Origin: Tardiphaga sp. vice304
GTDB taxonomy: Bacteria > Pseudomonadota > Alphaproteobacteria > Rhizobiales > Xanthobacteraceae
DNA: 64,000 nt
NCBI RefSeq assembly: GCF_007018905.1
Contig: NZ_CP041402.1
Span: 1,662,001-1,726,000, forward strand
Direction: 5' to 3'
The notes under the pieces were generated by a model that worked only from the letters and a program-made list of their open reading frames with translations, was not told where the DNA came from and did not search any database. The translations under genes and the position numbers were made by a program. This document shows positions 46,465 to 54,994 of this stretch, piece after piece. Each line of letters starts with the position of its first letter. The stretch's first letter is position 1.

Positions 46465-47688
46465 ATGACCAGCGCCAGCGCCGCCGAGAAGAAACTGATC
46501 GACTCCGAAGTGGTGGACGAACACGCCCATTACGAGCCTTATGGCTGGCACCACTGGCCGAAATATCCCTGGCCGTCCTATCAGTTCCGGCGTTCGCTGG
46601 GCGAGACGCAGGAGGGCGGTGGAACGGTTTCGGAGAGTTTTCTGGCGGCGAGCCGGATGATCCCTGGCAACTACGATAGCTGGCACAATGAATGGATGAT
46701 CGTGGCCAACGCCAGCATGGCGCGTGGCGAACAGGCCGAGGCCTATGGCCATATTCAGACCGCGATGAACTGCTATCTGCGCGCGGCCGATATGTATCGT
46801 TCGGCCGAATTCTGGCTCGATCCCGCCGATCCCCGCCGACTACCGACGTTCGATAAGTGTGAGGCCGCCACTCATCGCTTCATGAACTGGACGGTGCCAA
46901 AGGGCGAGATCGTCGAGATTCCCTACGAGCCCGGCATGCCGATGACGGGCTATTTCTTTCGTTCGCCGTTCGGTGACGGCAAGCAGCCGGTGCTGATTTC
47001 GTTCGGCGGCCTCGACTCCTTTAAGGATGAGCTGTGGTTCATGACCGGCCGCGGTGCCCTGCAGCGCGGTATCTCGGTGTTGCTGATGGACGGGCCGGGG
47101 CAGGGCGCAACCCTGCGCCGCTACGGGCTGGTCACGCGTTACGACTACGAGGTGCCGGTCGGCAAATGTATCGACTGGCTGGAGCTGCGGGACGACGTCG
47201 ATCCCGGCCGCATCGCAGTCTCCGGGTCGTCGTTCGGTGGCTATCACGCCGCACGGGCCGGCTGCATGGAGCCCCGCCTGGCGGCGGCGATTTCGCACGG
47301 CGGCGTGCTCAGCCTCTATGATCGCTACAAGGACCGCGCCGAGGATCACGGCCTCGCTGGTCACATGAAGTGGGTGTTCGGCGCCGACACGATGAAAGGC
47401 GTTGCGGAGAAGACCCGCAATTTTGACCTGCGCGGCGCGTTCGAAAACATGAAGTGTCCTTATCTGATCCTGCACGGTGGACACGACGTGCTGGGCGTCG
47501 AAGCCGCCAAGGAGGGGTATCAATACGCCAAATCTGTCGGCGTCGATGTGACCTTCATTCTGGTGGAGGCGGATACGACCGGCGCCGAGCACTGCCAGCA
47601 CGACAATCCGACACTGGGCCAGGAACTCATGCTGGACTGGCTGGCCGACAAATTCGGCATAGATCAGCACGGCCTCATCAAGACCTGA
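46465..47688 (+). CDS. DUF1100-type alpha/beta hydrolase 3
   Basis: A 407-residue paralogue of the gene at 41217, with the shared N-terminal YEPYGWHHWPKYPW and FRRSLGETQEGGG, nucleophile S256 (SGSSFGG), acid in HGGHDVLG and base in GAEHCQHD. The open frame extends far upstream into the permease gene, but the ATG at 46465 gives the family-like N-terminus. It closes the six-gene operon. Two near-identical hydrolases bracketing one importer suggest stepwise cleavage of a repetitive or two-sided substrate, which is inference. Confidence 0.88.
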   Translation: MTSASAAEKKLIDSEVVDEHAHYEPYGWHHWPKYPWPSYQFRRSLGETQEGGGTVSESFLAASRMIPGNYDSWHNEWMIVANASMARGEQAEAYGHIQTAMNCYLRAADMYRSAEFWLDPADPRRLPTFDKCEAATHRFMNWTVPKGEIVEIPYEPGMPMTGYFFRSPFGDGKQPVLISFGGLDSFKDELWFMTGRGALQRGISVLLMDGPGQGATLRRYGLVTRYDYEVPVGKCIDWLELRDDVDPGRIAVSGSSFGGYHAARAGCMEPRLAAAISHGGVLSLYDRYKDRAEDHGLAGHMKWVFGADTMKGVAEKTRNFDLRGAFENMKCPYLILHGGHDVLGVEAAKEGYQYAKSVGVDVTFILVEADTTGAEHCQHDNPTLGQELMLDWLADKFGIDQHGLIKT

Positions 47689-47769
47689 TAGACGATCTTC
47701 AAGTCGTCCTAGGGAAGCCGCCGATACCAGTGCAGAGTGCTGCGCGTCCCCGGCTGTTAATCGGCACGC

Positions 47770-47796
47770 CACTCAGCTTCTTTTTCAGTCAGCCTC
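47770..47796 (-). repeat. Solitary 27-bp end of the IS5-family element
   Basis: The 27 bases are the exact reverse complement of 61862-61888, the left end of the complete IS5-type element at 61862-62796. The outward neighbour is TCA, the same trinucleotide duplicated at the complete copy. No transposase lies next to it. This is a scar of a deleted or partially copied element, 77 bases from the IS3-family insertion. Confidence 0.7.
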
Positions 47797-47919
47797 TCAT
47801 GCCTCTACTTTTGAATCCTGACCTGCCCCGCCGATTTCCTTAAGTTGAAGTTAGAGTCCGATTTTCTGTGCTCTGAGACCGAAGTTTGGACCACCGGCAA
47901 TTAGAGTTTTCCGGCTTTG

Positions 47920-48759
47920 TCATGATGGCGGGCTGGTTGCGCCGTCACGATTGAGCAACGAAATCGGGGTCTTCTGCCCGATTGCCCCATGGGGGCGTTC
48001 TTCGTTGTAGTATCTGCGCCAATCCTCCAATTTTGTCCGGGCGTCGTCAAGGGTAAGGAACCAATGAGTGTTCAGACACTCTGCGCGGAAGCGCCCGTTG
48101 AAGGCTTCGATGAACGCGTTGTCGGTCGGCTTGCCAGGCCGGCTGACGTCCAGCGTGACGCCATTGACGTAGGCCCACAGATCGAGGTCACGGGAGATAA
48201 ACTCCGAGCCCTGGTCGCAACGGATGGTCTTTGGATAGCCGGCCACTGAGCAGATTTCCTGCAGCTTCTGAACGACGTTCTCGGCCCGGTAACTGAAGCG
48301 CGGATCAAGGGCCGGCACATAGCGCGAGAAAAGATCGACGATCGTCAGCACACGAATTTTATTGCCGGTGGCCAGCTGATCATGAACAAAATCCATCGCC
48401 CAGGTTTCGTTCGGCTGGGTGGCAGCTTTGCGATCGTCCCGCAGCTTGGCCTTGATCCCTCGTTTCGGCGTTTTGTTGCGCAATTGCAGGCCTAATTCGC
48501 GATAGATGCGCCGTGTCTTGTTCTGGCCGAGTTGCCATCCCTCACGCCGCAGCAGCACATGAACACGCCGGTAGCCGAAGCGTACCCGGGTCTGGCAGAT
48601 CTCTCGGATTCTCGCCTCGAGACTGGCCTGTTCGGGTCGCCGCGATTTGTAGTGATAGGTTGAGGTGTCGACCTCGAATACCCGGCAGGCGCGCCGGATC
48701 GAGATGCCCCATTCACCACAGATCCCGTCGACGAGCTTGCGCTGACGAACAGGCCTCAA
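47920..48759 (-). CDS. IS3-family transposase OrfB (DDE integrase domain)
   Basis: A 279-residue catalytic part. An HTH_21-like segment (residues about 45-95) is followed by an rve domain with DDE residues in TWAMDFVHDQL, IRCDQGSEFIS and FIEAFNGRFRAECLN; the end WRRYYNEERPHGAIG is typical of the group. It is read in the -1 frame relative to OrfA, starting at a TTG overlapping the OrfA end. An A-rich run just before (GAAAAATTT) is a likely slippage site giving the OrfAB fusion transposase. Confidence 0.92.
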   Translation of the reverse strand: MRPVRQRKLVDGICGEWGISIRRACRVFEVDTSTYHYKSRRPEQASLEARIREICQTRVRFGYRRVHVLLRREGWQLGQNKTRRIYRELGLQLRNKTPKRGIKAKLRDDRKAATQPNETWAMDFVHDQLATGNKIRVLTIVDLFSRYVPALDPRFSYRAENVVQKLQEICSVAGYPKTIRCDQGSEFISRDLDLWAYVNGVTLDVSRPGKPTDNAFIEAFNGRFRAECLNTHWFLTLDDARTKLEDWRRYYNEERPHGAIGQKTPISLLNRDGATSPPS

Positions 48760-49022
48760 ATTTTTCGGCGGATGACGTCCTGCAGCATCTCCTTGTCCAG
48801 CGAAAGGTCGGCCACAATCCGCTTCAGCTTGGCGTTCTCGTCCTCGAGTTGCTTCAACCGCCGCATCTCGGTCGGCAGCAAGCCGTCGTATTTCTTCTTC
48901 CAGTTGAAATAGGTCGCCGCGCTGATCCCCGCCTTCCGGCAGATGTCCGCCACCGGCATGCCATCAGCGCCTTGCTTCAAAATGAACGACTTCTGGGCCT
49001 CCGAAAACTTCGATGCCTTCAT
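48756..49022 (-). CDS. IS3-family transposase OrfA
   Basis: An 88-residue DNA-binding protein. A helix-turn-helix of the HTH_8/IS3 kind (ADICRKAGISAATYFNWKKKY) is at about 25-45, then a leucine-zipper-like coil (LKQLEDENAKLKRIVADLSL) for multimerisation. It overlaps OrfB by 4 bases with a -1 slippage run at its end. Confidence 0.92.
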   Translation of the reverse strand: MKASKFSEAQKSFILKQGADGMPVADICRKAGISAATYFNWKKKYDGLLPTEMRRLKQLEDENAKLKRIVADLSLDKEMLQDVIRRKI

Positions 49023-49220
49023 TGTTCTCCGCTCCTTCCAGCCCGGGAAGTCTAGCGGAAAACTCTAGCCATAAGTGGTCCAGTTTGGCGGCCTCAGATC
49101 ATCTGAAGGACGGAGATGAAGCGAGCCAGGTTTACGGAAGAGCAGATTAGTGTTTGCTAATAACGCCGAGCCGAATTTAATCCAATACTTTCCGCAGAAA
49201 TCGAAAAATTCGATCGATCT

Positions 49221-49622
49221 TTAGGCTAGTCCACCGACAAAACGCGCCAGTACAACGCCGGCGAGCGCGATATGAGCCAGTGTGATCGCCACTGACAGTC
49301 CGTGCAGCGCATTGAATCGTGCCCGCGCCCCTGTGTCCGTAGCCCGGTTAATTGCAGGCATCAGAATCTGACGGACGGGCAGCGTAGTTACTGCGATGGT
49401 CGTCAGCAGCACGGCCGACAGAGGATCAAAAGGCCAGACCAGCGCTGTCGCTACCGCAGCCGTACCCATGACGAAAAGGTAGAACAGCGGAAACGCGCGG
49501 CGTATCGTTGGCCCCGCCACATCAGGAGGTAAGGCGCTGAAGAGGAAGGCCGCAAAGCCGAACGAATAAAGCGTTATTCCTCCGAAAAGGAGCGCCGTGA
49601 TCAGAAGTGCGGCGGTTAGCAT
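49221..49622 (-). CDS. Small integral membrane protein (TMEM205/DUF4149-like)
   Basis: A 133-residue protein with about four membrane segments: LLITALLFGGITLYSFGFAAFLF, FPLFYLFVMGTAAVATALVW, LLTTIAVTTLPVRQILMPAI and HIALAGVVLARFV. The NRATDTGARARFNALHGLSV loop before the last segment resembles DUF4149/TMEM205 proteins. The start at 49622 overlaps the methyltransferase stop by 7 bases; the longer open frame upstream is only overlap. Function is unknown. It is the last gene of the photolyase-led operon, so a role in the photo-oxidative response is inferred. Confidence 0.7.
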   Translation of the reverse strand: MLTAALLITALLFGGITLYSFGFAAFLFSALPPDVAGPTIRRAFPLFYLFVMGTAAVATALVWPFDPLSAVLLTTIAVTTLPVRQILMPAINRATDTGARARFNALHGLSVAITLAHIALAGVVLARFVGGLA

Positions 49623-50326
49623 CTGTAGGTCTCCGGTTTGCGTGCGATCCCCATGTAGAGAATTGCAGTCACTGGCAGCGGCCCAAATTTCAGGTCCAGC
49701 CGCCGGTTCACGCCGCACGGGCCAAGCCCTGTGATGGGGCCGGGCACCAGGCCCGCACCCTGTATCGCGTGGTGCAACTCACGCGGCTTGATGAAGAGTG
49801 CTGGATCATGTGTGCCTTTCGGCAACAGGCGCAGTACGTCCTCGGCCACGGTGATCGTAACAAGGCGCGCGATCGGATTGCGGTTGATCGTGTCGAATAG
49901 GAGCACCCCGCCAGGGCGCAACACGCGTGCAATCTCGGCCAGCACGCGGCTTAGATTGGCCACATGCTCCAGTACGTCGACGCAGACTACCGCATCGAAG
50001 TTCGCGGCGGCATAGGGCAGTGCCTCGCCAGCGCCCACGTCATAGTGGATTGTCAGGCCCATGGCGCTTGAATGGCAGCGGGCCGCCGCCACCGCCTCAG
50101 CCGCCGGGTCGATACCGGTCACGCGGGCCCCCCGCTCTGCCATCGCCTCGGCCATGAAGCCACCGGCACATCCCAGATCGAGCACGTCCTTTCCTGACCA
50201 CTCGAAATGTCGGTCGAACCATTTCAGTCGCCCTGGCACGAGGTTCTTCAGTGTGCGTACCCACCGCACCTCGTCCGACCACCACTGGTCAGCCACCCGA
50301 TCGTAGATCGTCTGATCATTGCGCAT
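49616..50326 (-). CDS. SAM-dependent methyltransferase (UbiG-like)
   Basis: A 236-residue class I methyltransferase. Motif I is VLDLGCAGGFMAEAMA at about 50-65, the acidic loop is GIDPAAEAV, and motif II is DAVVCVDVLEHV. The N-terminal YDRVADQWWSDEVRWV resembles UbiG-type O-methyltransferases. The start at 50326 overlaps the upstream gene by 11 bases. It lacks clear hydroxyquinone specificity markers, so the product could be a lipid or quinone methylation; the main chromosomal ubiG would lie elsewhere. Confidence 0.8.
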   Translation of the reverse strand: MRNDQTIYDRVADQWWSDEVRWVRTLKNLVPGRLKWFDRHFEWSGKDVLDLGCAGGFMAEAMAERGARVTGIDPAAEAVAAARCHSSAMGLTIHYDVGAGEALPYAAANFDAVVCVDVLEHVANLSRVLAEIARVLRPGGVLLFDTINRNPIARLVTITVAEDVLRLLPKGTHDPALFIKPRELHHAIQGAGLVPGPITGLGPCGVNRRLDLKFGPLPVTAILYMGIARKPETYRC

Positions 50327-51137
50327 GGGGACGGTCCTTGGCTCGCGACCGGCGGGCCACGGCGTAGGGAATAGTGTCGCGGTAGCGTTGGAACCGGTCA
50401 CCATAGCGCGCGGCAAAGCGGCGTTCTTTCAGTCGGGGCGCCAGCAGGCAATAGGCGGTGTAGCAGACAGCCAGCGCTAACTGGTCCGGCGTCCAAACCG
50501 GCACCGTCCAGAGCGTCAGCGCAAAAGCCACGTAGATCGGCTGACGGATCACCCGGAAAAGACCATCGGTCGGCATGTCGGGGAACACAGGGCGGATCCG
50601 CGCCATCAAAGACATCCATCCGAGTGCGCCCGACTGAACCTCAGCACCCGCGTCGAAGCTAGCTTTCAATAGTAGCAGCCAGCTTGCAGCATAGACAGCG
50701 CAAATAGCCCAGAACGCCGTGCCCTCAGCCCGCCACCAGACGATGCCCGATGGCGTCCAAAGCGCGAATAGCGCCAAAAGCTGCGCCGATGCAATAATTG
50801 CGTAGGTGGTGGTGGCGAGCGTCGCGCCATGCGGGCCTGGGATCACGCGGGCGAGCCACCGCCCACCGGGGCCGGTCAAGAGCAGCGAGTGGGCAAGCGG
50901 AAACTGCAGGATCAACGCCAGGTTCGCCAACAGTGCCCAGGGCCAGGGCACGCGGCCAAGGCTCTCGCTCAGGCCGAATAGCATGGCGGCGATCATGGCA
51001 AGCACGGCCGCGGCGAAGACCGCATGGCAGACCAGCCCAAGCGCTATTGCTAGTGCGATCCTTCCTGCCCCTGGCGGCGGGCTCCAGGCCGCGCGGATCA
51101 GGGCGATCAGGCGGGCGATACGGGGGTCGGCGGTCAT
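50316..51137 (-). CDS. NnrU/isoprenylcysteine methyltransferase-like membrane protein
   Basis: A 273-residue protein with about six membrane segments (IALAIALGLVCHAVFAAAVLA; WALLANLALILQFPLAHSLLL; others). The C-terminal part carries the membrane methyltransferase-like motif RVIRQPIYVAFALTLW and the LKERRFAARYGDRFQRYRD end, as in NnrU and ICMT-like proteins. The ATG at 51135-51137 overlaps the upstream stop by 4 bases. The reaction is unknown; a lipid or quinone head group is possible. It is third in the photolyase-led operon. Confidence 0.75.
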   Translation of the reverse strand: MTADPRIARLIALIRAAWSPPPGAGRIALAIALGLVCHAVFAAAVLAMIAAMLFGLSESLGRVPWPWALLANLALILQFPLAHSLLLTGPGGRWLARVIPGPHGATLATTTYAIIASAQLLALFALWTPSGIVWWRAEGTAFWAICAVYAASWLLLLKASFDAGAEVQSGALGWMSLMARIRPVFPDMPTDGLFRVIRQPIYVAFALTLWTVPVWTPDQLALAVCYTAYCLLAPRLKERRFAARYGDRFQRYRDTIPYAVARRSRAKDRPHAQ

Positions 51138-52081
51138 GACATCTGCGCCACTAGATCGTTGGCGATGGCCGTACCGCTTGTCCAGGCAGCTTCGACGCGT
51201 GGACCGATGCACCAGTCACCGCCAAGGTAGAGCGACCCGCCGGCATCGCGCAGAAACGGCTTGCCGAGTGGAGCCGTCACGCGCGCGTATCGCCAGCGGT
51301 GCGCAGCGGCGTGGCTCACACGGTCAATCGTCACGCCAAGCCGGTCGCAAAGCATCGGCAGCATGAGCGCGGCGATTGTAGCTGGGTCATCCTCCAGATG
51401 TGCGGAGCTGAATGTCGGACTAGCCTGCGCCACCCAGGCCACAGCGCCGTTCGAAACACTGATCGCAGGTTGCCCCGGCTTCGCGCTGTTTTGCGCGATC
51501 CACGCAAGCGGTTCATCCGGAGACTCGCGGGTCACGAAGGGCGGGCGCGCCAGGATACCAGCCATCAGCGTCAAGCAAGGATCCATCCGCACCTCGCCGA
51601 TCATTGCCACCAGTGAATGGTTCGCGCTCAGAAGACCCTCCACTTGCGGTGCAGGAACGGTGACGACGACGCGAGCGGCAGGGTAACACGAATCCCCCGC
51701 CAATACCTGCCAACCGCCTTTGCTAGGTCTAATAGTGTTGATCTGCACTCCCTGGCGGATGTCCAGCCCTGCCGCCAACGCCTTTCCTATTGTCGCCATA
51801 CCTGGCATGCCCACCACGCGGGCGCGTCCCGACCCATCGGGCCATGGAATAGCAGAGCCCGCGGCAACGAGCTTCCGCAATACCGCGGCAAAATCTACGC
51901 CCTTCGCGGTCACGTATTGCGCGCCATGGTCGAATTGCAGCCCGTCTGCCCGGCGGGTCGCCACCCGCCCGCCGATCCCGCGCCCCTTTTCAAATAGGAC
52001 CGTGCGCACACCGGCCTGCATCAGCCGCTGCGCGCAAGCCAGCCCCGCGATGCCCGCGCCCACGATCACGACAGGGATCAT
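51134..52081 (-). CDS. FAD-dependent amine-oxidase-like (renalase-like) oxidoreductase
   Basis: A 315-residue flavoprotein: GAGIAGLACAQRL (8-20) is the dinucleotide fold, GRGIGGRVATRR (33-44) the second FAD motif, DHGAQYV follows, and SLYLGGDWCIGPRVEAAWTSG (about 284-304) is the C-terminal FAD-closing motif. Such proteins are commonly paired with photolyase-type genes in alphaproteobacteria, where they are thought to oxidise a small NAD(P)-like or amine substrate. It overlaps its neighbours on both sides by 4 bases, so the operon is tightly coupled. Confidence 0.85.
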   Translation of the reverse strand: MIPVVIVGAGIAGLACAQRLMQAGVRTVLFEKGRGIGGRVATRRADGLQFDHGAQYVTAKGVDFAAVLRKLVAAGSAIPWPDGSGRARVVGMPGMATIGKALAAGLDIRQGVQINTIRPSKGGWQVLAGDSCYPAARVVVTVPAPQVEGLLSANHSLVAMIGEVRMDPCLTLMAGILARPPFVTRESPDEPLAWIAQNSAKPGQPAISVSNGAVAWVAQASPTFSSAHLEDDPATIAALMLPMLCDRLGVTIDRVSHAAAHRWRYARVTAPLGKPFLRDAGGSLYLGGDWCIGPRVEAAWTSGTAIANDLVAQMS

Positions 52082-53295
52082 GCCAACCCCATCTCATGCA
52101 AGATGCGTGGGATTTGCTGTTTGACTTTGAAGAACCCGGCCGTCGCGTCGGGCCAGATCGCACTGTCCCAGTCGCGCCGCCATTCCGCGAGCACGATCCC
52201 CCGCGCGGCCAGCACCGGCACAGCTTCGGTTAACCAGTCATACAGAGGTCCGCGTGGAACATAAGGCGTGACGATCTGCGTCACATCCGCGCCTTCCGCC
52301 CAACGCGCCAGCACTTCGGAATGATCAGCTCGCAGGGCGGCCCCAGGAATCTTCGTGCGCGAAACGGTATCGGCAAGCGCCACATTTTCAAATTGCGCGA
52401 CCGCATCCGCTACTGGGAGCGGCGACCTCAGGTGACTGGCCGCCAGCGTGGCAGCCGCTCGAATGTCCAGGCTATCGTGCGCAAAGTCCTCGATCCCACA
52501 GTCTTCTTCCGTGATGAGGAGGCCAGTCGGTCTGCAACGCTGCGGCGTCGTGACGGCCCGCAACGGCAGCAAAGGGGGTAGCCCATCGGGCTCGTACGCC
52601 TCCAGCCCTGCCACGACCTCAGCAAGGTTGCTGTCGCTTGGGGTAAATCTCTGCCCGGTAAAGGTGGCGATGTTCCATGCCTGCGCGCGATAGGGTTTGC
52701 CGCGCGTGTGCAAGCCCGCAACCCACCGCCAGCCCAACGTGTTCGACGCCGGATCGCCATCGATGAGGTGGCGATAGAAGAAATCTGCACCCAGACGCCA
52801 CGGCAGGCCCAGCGTGAAGATCCATATCGATGCAAACCACATGCGCGCATGATTGTGCAGATAGCCGGTTTCGACCAATTCCCGCGACCAAGAGTCGAAA
52901 CAGTCCAAGCCCGTCTCGCCAGCTTCGGCGCAGGACAAGTTAAGGCGCAATCGGCTGTCACGTCCAAGTTTAGCCAAATCGTCGAGGAGCCCGTTGCGGT
53001 AGCTGTCCCAGACTTGCGGGCGGCGCTCCATCCAACCCTTGAAATAACTACGCCAAATAACCTCTTCGATGAATTTGCCAGCCGTCGTCAGCCCGTGCGC
53101 CGCCAGCGCCGCGGCTATGACCTCGCTCTCGGTCACCAGACGGCGGCGGATCCAGGGCGACAGCACAGACACCGCCTCGCGATTCCTGGGCCCGATGTCA
53201 TAGCTGCGCCCATTCGCATATTGCTGCCCCATAGCCGGCGTGAAGGCCTTCATCCGGATCAATCCGTGCTCACGAGTGGCAGTAAGATCTAGCAT
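52078..53295 (-). CDS. Photolyase/cryptochrome FAD-domain protein without antenna domain
   Basis: A 405-residue protein. It starts directly in the FAD-binding region (YANGRSYDIGPRN; AVSVLSPWIRRRL; KFIEEVIWRSYFKGW; TGYLHNHARMWFASIW; PASNTLGWRWVAG), where ordinary photolyases first have a 130-200-residue antenna domain. The tail of about 170 residues (ending IPRILHEMGLA) is unlike photolyase. The family is known beside RpoE-ChrR systems; repair activity is not assured because the antenna cofactor site is missing. It is first in a five-gene minus operon; no strong promoter was recognised upstream. Confidence 0.82.
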   Translation of the reverse strand: MLDLTATREHGLIRMKAFTPAMGQQYANGRSYDIGPRNREAVSVLSPWIRRRLVTESEVIAAALAAHGLTTAGKFIEEVIWRSYFKGWMERRPQVWDSYRNGLLDDLAKLGRDSRLRLNLSCAEAGETGLDCFDSWSRELVETGYLHNHARMWFASIWIFTLGLPWRLGADFFYRHLIDGDPASNTLGWRWVAGLHTRGKPYRAQAWNIATFTGQRFTPSDSNLAEVVAGLEAYEPDGLPPLLPLRAVTTPQRCRPTGLLITEEDCGIEDFAHDSLDIRAAATLAASHLRSPLPVADAVAQFENVALADTVSRTKIPGAALRADHSEVLARWAEGADVTQIVTPYVPRGPLYDWLTEAVPVLAARGIVLAEWRRDWDSAIWPDATAGFFKVKQQIPRILHEMGLA

Positions 53296-53789
53296 TTATC
53301 TGTCACGGCCTGATAGGTTATAGCTTGCGAGATGTAGTCTAAAGATTCACAGTATCCAGAAGAAAACGCATATCTTCTGTCAATCGGCATTGGACTGGCC
53401 CATTGTCAGCATAAAAAGAGGCTTTGACGCACTTTTGGTGCAGGCGCATCATGGTGCGTTGATTTGTCTTGCTTAAAGCAAGTTGAGCTTGGAGCATCCA
53501 TTGTTATTACAGGGCTGACCGCGCAATTATCCCAAGTAACACCGTTAGCGAAGATCGCGGACAGAAAGCAGATTAAACAGAGATGTTGTCCGGTAGAGTC
53601 CGCAATGCGCTCTATAAAGTTGCGGCGATAAAATCAAAAAGTGCGAGGCTCGAGACAACCGAATGCTTGTTTGTAGTCCTTGCGGCGACCCTGACCCGAT
53701 CGGAAGACAATAGGGTTTGCCGCAGCCATCGTGCAAGTCGCAAGCGCGATCTCGACCGCGGTACTCTCGCTCTCGGGCGGGGCTGAGCC
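53296..53789. other. Intergenic, no gene recognised
   Basis: About 490 bases upstream of the photolyase-like gene. AT content is higher than around it. No convincing open frame or RNA gene was seen; it must hold the promoter of the five-gene operon, but I could not place a -35/-10 pair of the RpoE type by eye. Confidence 0.5.
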
Positions 53790-53818
53790 AGACGGCATCC
53801 GGCTGGCGGATGCCGTCT
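53790..53818 (-). terminator. Strong hairpin downstream of the fasciclin gene
   Basis: AGACGGCATCCG (53790-53801) pairs perfectly with CGGATGCCGTCT (53807-53818) across a 5-base loop, 17 bases beyond the fasciclin stop on the minus strand. There is no long T run, but the 12-bp stem is convincing. Confidence 0.7.
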
Positions 53819-53834
53819 AGACCACTGGGTGTGC

Positions 53835-54248
53835 TTAGTGCTTCGGCATGATGACTTGATCGATCGCGTGGATCACGCCATTAGAGGCGGCAACGTCGGC
53901 AATCACGACGGTCGCGCCATCTACCTTTACACCCGAGGTGGCGTCGACGGCAACTTCGCTGCCTTCGACGGTCTTGACGTGCATTGTCTTGCCGGCGATG
54001 TCAGCGGCCATCACCTTCCCTGGAAGCACATGGTAGGTCAGGATCTTAACCAGCTTTGCCTTGTTCTCGGGCTTGAGAAGGTCATCGACGGTGCCAGCCG
54101 GAAGCTTTGCGAAGGCGTCATCGGTGGGCGCGAATACGGTGAACGGGCCTGCGCTCTTCAGTGTCTCCACAAGGCCGGCGGCCTTGACTGCAGCCACGAG
54201 TGTTCCGAATTTGCCAGCGGCAACCGCAGTATCGACGATATCGTGCAT
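53835..54248 (-). CDS. Fasciclin (FAS1) domain protein
   Basis: A 137-residue single FAS1 domain. The H1 box is [12 protein letters not shown] (about 39-50), the YH motif TYHVLPGKV (about 71-79), and the H2 box [13 protein letters not shown] ends the protein. No signal peptide is predicted from this start ([12 protein letters not shown]), so it may be cytoplasmic or the leader may be non-classical. FAS1 proteins mediate adhesion or bind small molecules. In several alphaproteobacteria fasciclin genes belong to the RpoE-ChrR regulon, consistent with the genes to its right. A strong hairpin follows it. Confidence 0.9.
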   Translation of the reverse strand: MHDIVDTAVAAGKFGTLVAAVKAAGLVETLKSAGPFTVFAPTDDAFAKLPAGTVDDLLKPENKAKLVKILTYHVLPGKVMAADIAGKTMHVKTVEGSEVAVDATSGVKVDGATVVIADVAASNGVIHAIDQVIMPKH

Positions 54249-54729
54249 GAGTTTTAACTCCTGTTGGATTAATTAATCGAACCACTGATAATACCGATAC
54301 CAGGAGACGCTTTCTTGGCGCACCCTGGTCCGGGTAGATCACGACAGATCAATTGTCAGCTGAGCTGTAGCACAGGTGCTCGATCTCGCGAGCGATGGTT
54401 TCGATACGTAAATAGTCTGTGCCTGAGGTTCTACGCGCCAGGTAACGAATTGGATCAGTCATATCGGCAAGCAGAACGATATTTTTATCTCCACTGTAAG
54501 ACTTAATTGCGTCATACTTCCATCTTCGCGCGCCGGATTAGTTGCCAGCGCACGCGATTGTCGGATATCACTGCGATTATCGCTCCTAGAACCAACCTTA
54601 CAGCTGCGGGAGACCCGGTCATTGGTGTGTTGCGGTGACGCAGTCCGCGGGCTCGCTCCGCCGATCGGCGTCGATAGGCACGCCGAGGTGGTTCTACACA
54701 AATTCGAAAGCATAGCAGTCCAGCATAGA
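54249..54729. other. Intergenic, promoter region of the fasciclin gene
   Basis: About 480 bases without a recognised gene. A TTAATTAAT-rich lead precedes the fasciclin ATG and a CAGGAG ribosome-binding site is visible. No known non-coding RNA was recognised. Confidence 0.45.
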
Positions 54730-54810
54730 ATTTCCGTTTTCACCATTGGCCATTCCACGCGCCCCGTCGGTCAATTTATCGATATGCTCACTGCTTCGGA
54801 GGCACGATGA
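54730..54810 (+). pseudogene. DUF488 N-terminal fragment
   Basis: About 26 codons reading ISVFTIGHSTRPVGQFIDML match the start of DUF488 proteins (usually xxFTIGHSTRSxEEFIxLL), then stop at TGA (54808-54810). The rest of the family, about 100-150 residues, is absent. It is a small remnant of a lost gene in the otherwise empty 54249-54994 gap. Confidence 0.5.
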
Positions 54811-54994
54811 TCATTATGCGCTCATTCGTAGTTTTATTGGGCAACAAGGCGCATAGCCAGAGTAGAAGTACACCGAGACTGCCAAGCAACGCTGCACGTG
54901 ATTGATTTAGGGAGATAGACGGTGATCGGGACATCTGATTACCAGAGTGAGCTAAATTTCTATTTTGATCTGCGCTGCCGCATTTGGAAAAAGT

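Larger units (their letters stand above)
47874..49096 (-). mobile_element. IS3-family (IS407-group-like) insertion sequence
   Basis: About 1.22 kb with two overlapping minus-strand frames. The ends form imperfect inverted repeats: TGAGACCG...TTTGGACCAC at the left and TGAGGCCG...CTGGACCACTTATGG on the other strand at the right, each followed by TAGAGTTTTCCG. No matching target duplication was found at the flanks (GCTC versus GATC), so one border may have been lost. Its genes look intact. Confidence 0.82.

Noticed and set aside
45709..47688. A 659-codon open frame that would start inside the ABC permease gene
   Set aside because: Only the part from 46465 matches the hydrolase family; the upstream part is the out-of-frame permease gene.
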